Assembly: GCA_034189035.1 (NCBI GenBank)
Contig: JAXHVA010000043.1
Location: forward strand, 1-38,602
From: JAUXFK01 sp034189035
Lineage (GTDB): Bacteria; Desulfobacterota; UBA8473
Direction of reading: 5' to 3'
DNA length: 38,602 nt
Shown here: positions 33,922-38,602 of the stretch, in pieces
Numbering within the stretch: position 1 is the stretch's first letter
Layout: each line of letters starts with the position of its first letter
The notes under the pieces: model-generated
The model's input: the letters and a program-made list of their open reading frames with translations, nothing else
What the model was told of the DNA's origin: nothing
The model's database searches: none
Position numbers and translations under genes: made by a program

Positions 33922-34587
33922 ATGAAGCTAAAAGACAACCTACTCTACTATCCCTGGATAAATATGATGGAGAATAATTGTAATAGTTATTATTTGGGAG
34001 GAGATATCCCTACCCTTATTGATACAGGTCACAAGCATCGGGTAAATGACCTGTTATCCCAAGTAGAGAGTGATGGAATAGATCCCAAAACGATAAAACT
34101 GATAATCACAACGCATGCCCATCCAGACCATTTTGAAGGGAACCAGCTTTTTTATCATAATGAGGTCATGATCGCTATGCATAAACAGGAGGAAACCTTC
34201 ATCAGTAAAATGGGGGAAAGCTTTTCCCGAATGTTAGGTATGAAGATGCCTGACATGAAGATAGATTTCTATCTTAAAGAAGGAAATCTCAAATTGGGGA
34301 AGAACGAGTTGGAAATCTTTCATACACCAGGTCATTCCCCCGGGTCAATATCTGTGTATTGGCCAGAAAAGAAGGCCCTTATAACCGGTGATGTTGTATT
34401 CAATCAAGGTGTTGGCAGGACGGATTTTCCTGGATGCAGCGGACAACTATTAAAAGAGAGTATAGAAAGGTTATCAAAGTTAGATGTAGAGTACTTGCTG
34501 CCAGGTCATGGAGATATTATCACAGGGAGAGATGAGGTAAGATCGAATTTTGATTCAATAAAGAGGTCGATATTTCCCTATATCTGA
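33922..34587 (+). CDS. MBL-fold metallo-hydrolase
   Basis: 221 residues of the metallo-beta-lactamase superfamily, most like the glyoxalase II/hydroxyacylglutathione hydrolase branch. Metal ligands are visible: THAHPDH (H65, H67, D69, H70), HTPGHSPGS (H138), ITGDVVF (D157) and LLPGHGD (H196). This is a full two-metal set. GVGRTDFPG resembles the segment found in thioesterase and sulfur-transfer members. No specificity can be read. It is divergent from the XRE-cupin gene and convergent with the AGCS symporter gene, separated from the latter by only 25 bp. Confidence 0.9.
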   Translation: MKLKDNLLYYPWINMMENNCNSYYLGGDIPTLIDTGHKHRVNDLLSQVESDGIDPKTIKLIITTHAHPDHFEGNQLFYHNEVMIAMHKQEETFISKMGESFSRMLGMKMPDMKIDFYLKEGNLKLGKNELEIFHTPGHSPGSISVYWPEKKALITGDVVFNQGVGRTDFPGCSGQLLKESIERLSKLDVEYLLPGHGDIITGRDEVRSNFDSIKRSIFPYI

Positions 34588-34612
34588 TACAAGAGGTTAA
34601 TGACTCATAAAA

Positions 34613-36250
34613 TCAATTGATCGGTTGTATCTCACCGGATCTATACCTTTCCCAATAGTCCTTAACCTTTTCCAATACTCTTGGCGCCAAGATGATACTC
34701 CCAACAATATTCGGAAAAGCCATACTCAATATCATCACATCGGAAAAGTCCAGAACATCGGTGAGTTTATTGACTGCGCCGACAATCACAAATAGTACAA
34801 AGATCACTCTGAATATGAATACGGTCTTTAACCCGGCACCGCCAAAATGGTCAAACAGGTATATCCATCCTCTTTCTCCGTAGTAACACCAAGAGATCAT
34901 GGTAGAATATGCAAATAATCCAATACATCCTGTCAAAATATAAGGGAACCAGGGAATTGCACTGCCAAAGGCCTTTGTTGTAAGTGTAATGCCAAGGTTA
35001 CCACCTTCAGCTGAAATCTTTGGATCACTCCATGCGCCGGTTATAATAACCACCATTGCAGTCATTGAACAGACAATGATTGTATCAATAAAAGGCCCCA
35101 TCATTGCGACGATACCTTCTCTGACAGGCTCATCGGTTTTGGCTGCTGCATGAGCAATTGCTGCGCTTCCTAACCCAGCCTCATTTGAAAAAGCAGCCCT
35201 GGTAAAGCCTCTGACAACTACTCCAACCATTCCGCCAAAAAAGGCATCCTGCGTAAACGCCATAGTAATAATAAGGCAAAGTGCCTCTGGTATCTTTGAG
35301 ATGTTTTCGAGTATAATAAAAATTGAGGTAAAGACATAGAGGCAGCACATTGAAGGCACGATCCTCGAAGTAGCGAGTCCTATCCGTTTTATTCCTCCCA
35401 GAATTACTACACCGACAAAAACAGCTAGGGTTATACCCAGCCCCCACTTTGCATTTTCTGCCAATGAAAAAGTGCTGACAAATGCCTCAACTGTCTGGTT
35501 CGCCTGAAACATATTCCCACCGCCAATCGCTCCACCCATGACCATAAATGCAAACATAAAGCCAAGGACTTTTCCAAAGGGCCTCCAAATGCCTCCTTTT
35601 TCTCTTAATCCAATATCGAGATAGTACATCGGGCCACCGGATATAGTTCCGTCTGGATTCACCTGTCTATACAGTTGAGACAGGGTGCAGCTGCTGAACT
35701 TGGCACTCATTCCGAATATGGCAATAAAAACCATCCAAAATACAGCACCTGGCCCACCGGTTTGAATTGCAATAGCGACACCTGCAATGTTGCCAAGCCC
35801 TACAGTTGCTGAGAGGGCACTTGTTAATGCATGGAAATGGGAGATTTCACCCTGGTCTTCGGGCCTATCATATTTGCCTCTGATCACATCAATAGAATGT
35901 TTAAACAGACGTAAGTTTATCCAGCGGTACCAGAAGGTAAAAAAGATTGCGCCAAAAGCGAGAACCACGACTAAAAAAGGGATACTGACTGTCTTCTCTT
36001 TTTGCATATGGTTTTCATCAAAAACAGGGTTTCCATCTCTATCCACTTCCTTTACTGTAATACTCCCAAAGGCAACATCAAAAAAGAGTATGCTGAACAT
36101 TACCTCGTTCGTATGTGCTAGCAAGTTGAGTCTCTTCTCTGTTTGTTCTGCCATTACTGGAAAAGGGAGGCATATTATCAAAAAGAAGACCGTAAGAACA
36201 AGAGGAGTGATTTTCTTTACAGAGGGTAAACCTACAATCGTATTCTCCAT
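34613..36250 (-). CDS. AGCS family sodium:alanine/glycine symporter with N-terminal extension
   Basis: A 545-residue inner-membrane transporter importing alanine or glycine with Na+. The family core starts at about residue 90 and shows GEISHFHALTSALSATVGLG (134-153) running into GNIAGVA, TGGPGAVFWMVFIAIFGMS, and GGPMYYLDIGL. The last TM segments are near VLDFSDVMILSMAF. Usual members have about 450 residues. Here an extra 90 residues precede the core, with a signal-like hydrophobic segment (about 15-34, PFPVMAEQ), a polar stretch, and KEVDRDGNPVFDEN. GAGGTTTA before the ATG and a promoter at 36357 support this long start. Longer AGCS members of this kind exist in other phyla, to my knowledge. 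Confidence 0.88.
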   Translation of the reverse strand: MENTIVGLPSVKKITPLVLTVFFLIICLPFPVMAEQTEKRLNLLAHTNEVMFSILFFDVAFGSITVKEVDRDGNPVFDENHMQKEKTVSIPFLVVVLAFGAIFFTFWYRWINLRLFKHSIDVIRGKYDRPEDQGEISHFHALTSALSATVGLGNIAGVAIAIQTGGPGAVFWMVFIAIFGMSAKFSSCTLSQLYRQVNPDGTISGGPMYYLDIGLREKGGIWRPFGKVLGFMFAFMVMGGAIGGGNMFQANQTVEAFVSTFSLAENAKWGLGITLAVFVGVVILGGIKRIGLATSRIVPSMCCLYVFTSIFIILENISKIPEALCLIITMAFTQDAFFGGMVGVVVRGFTRAAFSNEAGLGSAAIAHAAAKTDEPVREGIVAMMGPFIDTIIVCSMTAMVVIITGAWSDPKISAEGGNLGITLTTKAFGSAIPWFPYILTGCIGLFAYSTMISWCYYGERGWIYLFDHFGGAGLKTVFIFRVIFVLFVIVGAVNKLTDVLDFSDVMILSMAFPNIVGSIILAPRVLEKVKDYWERYRSGEIQPIN

Positions 36251-36356
36251 TAAACCTCACTTTTTAAAAACAGTTGCATGTTAGATTCTCTTGCCAGAGG
36301 GGAGAGCCTATCAGATAAAGGACTTCTCATGCAGGGTTGTGATATTTTGACAGGGA

Positions 36357-36385
36357 TGTATATCTAAAATACGTTTGCATGTCAA
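36357..36385 (-). promoter_or_regulatory. sigma70-type promoter for the AGCS symporter gene
   Basis: On the minus strand TTGACA (36385-36380, exact consensus) and TATACA (36362-36357) are separated by exactly 17 bp. The start codon at 36250 leaves a leader of about 100 nt. It is one of the cleanest promoters in the window. Confidence 0.65.
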
Positions 36386-36454
36386 GTTTTATATTATTAT
36401 AGCATATCATTTTAACGCTATAAATAGGGAACAATTTTTATTCTTATACATTCT

Positions 36455-37177
36455 CTATCCATCATCTGAAAGAAGATGAACCATATCGGTTAAAGGATTC
36501 TTGGAAGTGATGCAGACTTCTTCTTTTTGTCCTGGCGGAACGAATTCAAGACATTTGCAATGAAGTCCTAGCCGATTGTAAGAAAAAGTGTCTCTTAAAT
36601 AGCGGATAGATCTTTTCGATCCGTATCGTATATCTCCTGTAACAGGATGGCCGGAGAGTTTTGCATGACGTCGAATCTGATGTTTCCGGCCGGTCATCAG
36701 CTCAATTTCCAGCAAAGAATAGTGTGAACTTTGCTGTAAGACCCTGTACCTGGTCATACAGTTTACAAGACTGCCTTTACCAATAGGATCTCTTCTACCA
36801 CCCCCTGTCTTTGACAAGGGATAATCCCATATATGATATTGAGGACTTTTTGTCCCCCGATCAAAACCACCATGCACAAGGGCGAGGTATCTCTTTTTAA
36901 CCCTGCCCTTCATAAACAATTCAGATAATTTGCGCAAGACTCTTATATCTGTAGCAAGCAGTATCACCCCGCTGGTCTCTTTATCCAGCCTGTGAACCGG
37001 ATGAATCCGAAAGGAGTCGTTTATCACAAGAGACTTTTGTAGTAAAGCATCTGAACGAATCCTCTCAGATAGCACATAAACAAGGTCATTTCTGGAATCA
37101 TTATGAACGCTCAATCCGCAGGGTTTATCCACTGCAAGCCAGCCTTTTTGATACTCCAGGATATGGATCTGTTCCAT
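36455..37177 (-). CDS. RluA-family 23S/tRNA pseudouridine synthase
   Basis: This enzyme isomerises specific uridines to pseudouridine in RNA. The 240 residues contain WLAVDKPCGLSVH, the family's first motif, HPVHRLDKETSGVILLA (59-75) with the catalytic Asp D65, and LLEIELMTGRKHQIRRH. An S4 domain is not visible, as in the RluA/TruC/YqcB subgroup. The target site cannot be told. GGAGG nine nt before the ATG is a good ribosome site. The decayed old yellow enzyme gene lies just upstream on the same strand. Confidence 0.92.
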   Translation of the reverse strand: MEQIHILEYQKGWLAVDKPCGLSVHNDSRNDLVYVLSERIRSDALLQKSLVINDSFRIHPVHRLDKETSGVILLATDIRVLRKLSELFMKGRVKKRYLALVHGGFDRGTKSPQYHIWDYPLSKTGGGRRDPIGKGSLVNCMTRYRVLQQSSHYSLLEIELMTGRKHQIRRHAKLSGHPVTGDIRYGSKRSIRYLRDTFSYNRLGLHCKCLEFVPPGQKEEVCITSKNPLTDMVHLLSDDG

Positions 37178-37217
37178 TGGGGCTATCCTCCGGTCTTCCT
37201 AATGTAATACTCAAATC

Positions 37218-38277
37218 TTATGGGCCAAGTCTGCGGCACAAAATGCCTATATCTTTTCCGATAGAACAGAGCGTTTCTAAAATCGTTACCTGTTTTCCCA
37301 TATGTGTGAAATCAAGAAATCTTCGTCCAACCCACCTCATTCCTTGAGAAAAAGGGCATTTTCGGCATCCACGGCCCCTTCTACGGCAAGGAAGAAGACT
37401 GTATCACAGCCAATGCAACCATCACGAATCACAACGACTCGCTTGCCAACTTGTACCTTTCCTTCGAGAAAATCTATAGCTGTCATCACGTTTTCTCTTT
37501 CAATTCCGGGGATGAGCGGAACAGAAAGCCCTAAGCCAGTTGCCACAATAACTCCATCTGGCTTTTTACTTTCCACTAACAAAGGGGCAACTTCTGAGTT
37601 AAGGAATATTTTAACGCCGAGTTTTGGAAACAAGTTTGAAAAATACTCGATGGTTTTGACAAATTCAGATTTGCCTGGAGAAACGGAACAGGAATTGAGT
37701 TGGCCTCCGAGTTTACCTTCTTTTTTTTAGAGGATCACCTGGTGCCCTTTTTTAACCAATTCCTCAGCACGCTTAAGGCTCCGGGACCGCTACCGACAAT
37801 CAGTATTTTTTCCGTTTATTAACGGGACAGATCTTCTCCTTCCAGCGTTATTCCTATCGAAGGGTTCATGAGACAGCCGATATTTTGCCATCTCATCACT
37901 TTATCATAGCATCCCTGATTGCATTCGATACATGGCCGAATATCTTTAAATCTCCCTTCCTTTGCCTTCAGAGGAAACTCTGGATCAGGCAGAAACTGCC
38001 TGCCGAACGCAATAAAACCTACATGTCGTAAAGAAGGAACCATCTCTGCCAAAAACAGATCATCAACATGCGCTGTAATTCCCAGCACCTGAACCTCCTC
38101 TTTTATCAGTCTGACAAGATAAGTAAACGCACCCTTAGGAATATAACCCAAAGTGAGAAAAATGGTCGTGTCATGTCCTCCTGGGGAGACATAGAGTTGA
38201 GCTCCTGAAAAGGCAAGATCCAACCCTTCTGCGCTCAGCAACTTTCCTCTGGATGGCATAGACCCCCTGTGTATCAT
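37218..38277 (-). pseudogene. Decayed FadH/old yellow enzyme-type reductase
   Basis: Parts of one FadH-like reductase follow in order on the minus strand. First comes the end of a TIM barrel and its Fe-S region (SPGGHDTTIFLTLGYIPKGA, FGRQFLPDPEFPLKAKEGRF, CIECNQGC, 38277-37819). Next is the FAD loop KILIVGSGPGA around 37780-37810, then LKRAEELVKKGHQVIL after a frameshift near 37778. GKLGGQLN and the NAD domain (37633-37337) follow, and finally KQVTILETLCSIGKDIG near 37250-37300 in another frame. Visible lesions are stops at 37816-37821, 37727-37729 and 37337-37339 and shifts near 37778 and 37300. The first ~200 residues of the barrel are missing. An eight-A run lies at the 37727 stop, so one lesion may be a read error, but not all. 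The usual C-terminal end is also lost. Confidence 0.8.
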
Positions 38278-38534
38278 GAATCCTTTGAAATTCTAGTCAC
38301 AGTAATATAGTTCCTTTAATGTAACAGCTCTTACGGGCTTATAAACCCATTCCTTGATCTGGCTAATGCTTTGATCTGTCAGTAGAACTCATATTCCTCT
38401 TTCTAAATTTTTTGTATCATCCTGTATAATTTATACATTCAATTTATTTCTAACCTGTATTATCATTCCTTGCTTAACCATTTGATAATAGTTATGGCCT
38501 TCGAGCCAAATCGTTAATTTTGTCAAGATGACTC

Positions 38535-38602
38535 GCAGGATTGGTTTCCCGTGTTCCGTGGACTCATGAGGGGTCCAGTTTTGCATGGAAAACCAATCCT
38601 GC
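38535..38602. repeat. Hairpin-forming palindrome at the right window edge
   Basis: GCAGGATTGGTTTCC (38535-38549) and GGAAAACCAATCCTGC (38587-38602) are near-perfect inverted arms, differing by one base in the T run, and the right arm ends on the last base of the window. Inside, TGGAC and GTCCA form a second nested stem, so the whole can fold as a branched or stacked hairpin. It resembles an insertion-sequence end or a repeated extragenic palindrome, but I cannot name a family. The rest of 38278-38534 shows no gene, only AT-rich sequence. Confidence 0.5.

Noticed and set aside
1..38602. tRNA, rRNA, CRISPR arrays, phage or defence genes
   Set aside because: No direct repeat-spacer arrays, no recognisable stable RNA genes and no phage or defence protein families were seen on either strand by reading.

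Overview
The window reads as AT-rich bacterial chromosome (by eye roughly 38-40% G+C) from an anaerobic Gram-negative lineage. The best guess is a Desulfobacterota-like (former Deltaproteobacteria) organism. This rests on the unbroken order pheA-tyrA-aroA-cmk-rpsA-sppA-ihfB, a lactate racemase homologue joined directly to an FAD/D-lactate-type dehydrogenase, an old-yellow-enzyme 2-enoate-reductase type protein with a cysteine cluster, and a secreted YVTN-propeller protein ending in a CFI-box C-terminal domain. The taxonomic call is inference. No rRNA, tRNA or CRISPR array was recognised.

Layout. 1-190: end of an integrase-type transposase, cut by the window edge. 263-5823: Mut7-C protein (minus), then a lipoprotein lytic transglycosylase, moeA and a DegP/HtrA protease (plus). 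5931-8717: menG/ubiE-type methyltransferase, a possible 25-residue ORF and a Kef-type antiporter (minus). 9040-11080: a plus operon of O-methyltransferase, NUDIX hydrolase and DUF296/PPC protein. 11164-13475: secreted propeller protein, a short exported HEAT-like fragment and a LapA-like membrane protein. 13527-13727: a ~200-bp imperfect palindrome. 13781-16465: larA-like racemase plus glcD-like dehydrogenase with no gap between them. 16651-18030: minus operon gmhA, cyclophilin-like protein, single-domain response regulator. 18618-26969: the shikimate/translation block, then a Ppx/GppA phosphatase. 27021-33730: a minus run with XRE-cupin regulator, NUDIX, dppA-dppB-dppC-like transporter parts, old yellow enzyme and a crotonase. 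33922-37177: MBL hydrolase, AGCS symporter and RluA-type pseudouridine synthase. 37218-38277: an old-yellow-enzyme pseudogene. 38535-38602: a hairpin-forming palindrome whose arm ends exactly at the window edge.

How the parts work together. pheA, tyrA and aroA serve aromatic amino acid synthesis, followed by nucleotide (cmk), translation (rpsA), envelope proteolysis (sppA) and nucleoid (ihfB) genes. The larA-glcD pair would let the cell interconvert lactate (or 2-hydroxyacid) enantiomers and oxidise the product. The lytic transglycosylase, HtrA, SppA and GmhA form the envelope theme. Several promoters with near-consensus -35/-10 boxes and 16-17 bp spacers can be read directly (909, 4271, 8912, 33778, 33849, 36357).

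I found no convincing entirely new multi-gene system. The least explained items are the palindromic element upstream of larA, a pair of decayed intergenic repeats that share a hairpin (4051 and 16481), the methyltransferase-NUDIX-DUF296 operon, and the gmhA-cyclophilin-like-response regulator operon.
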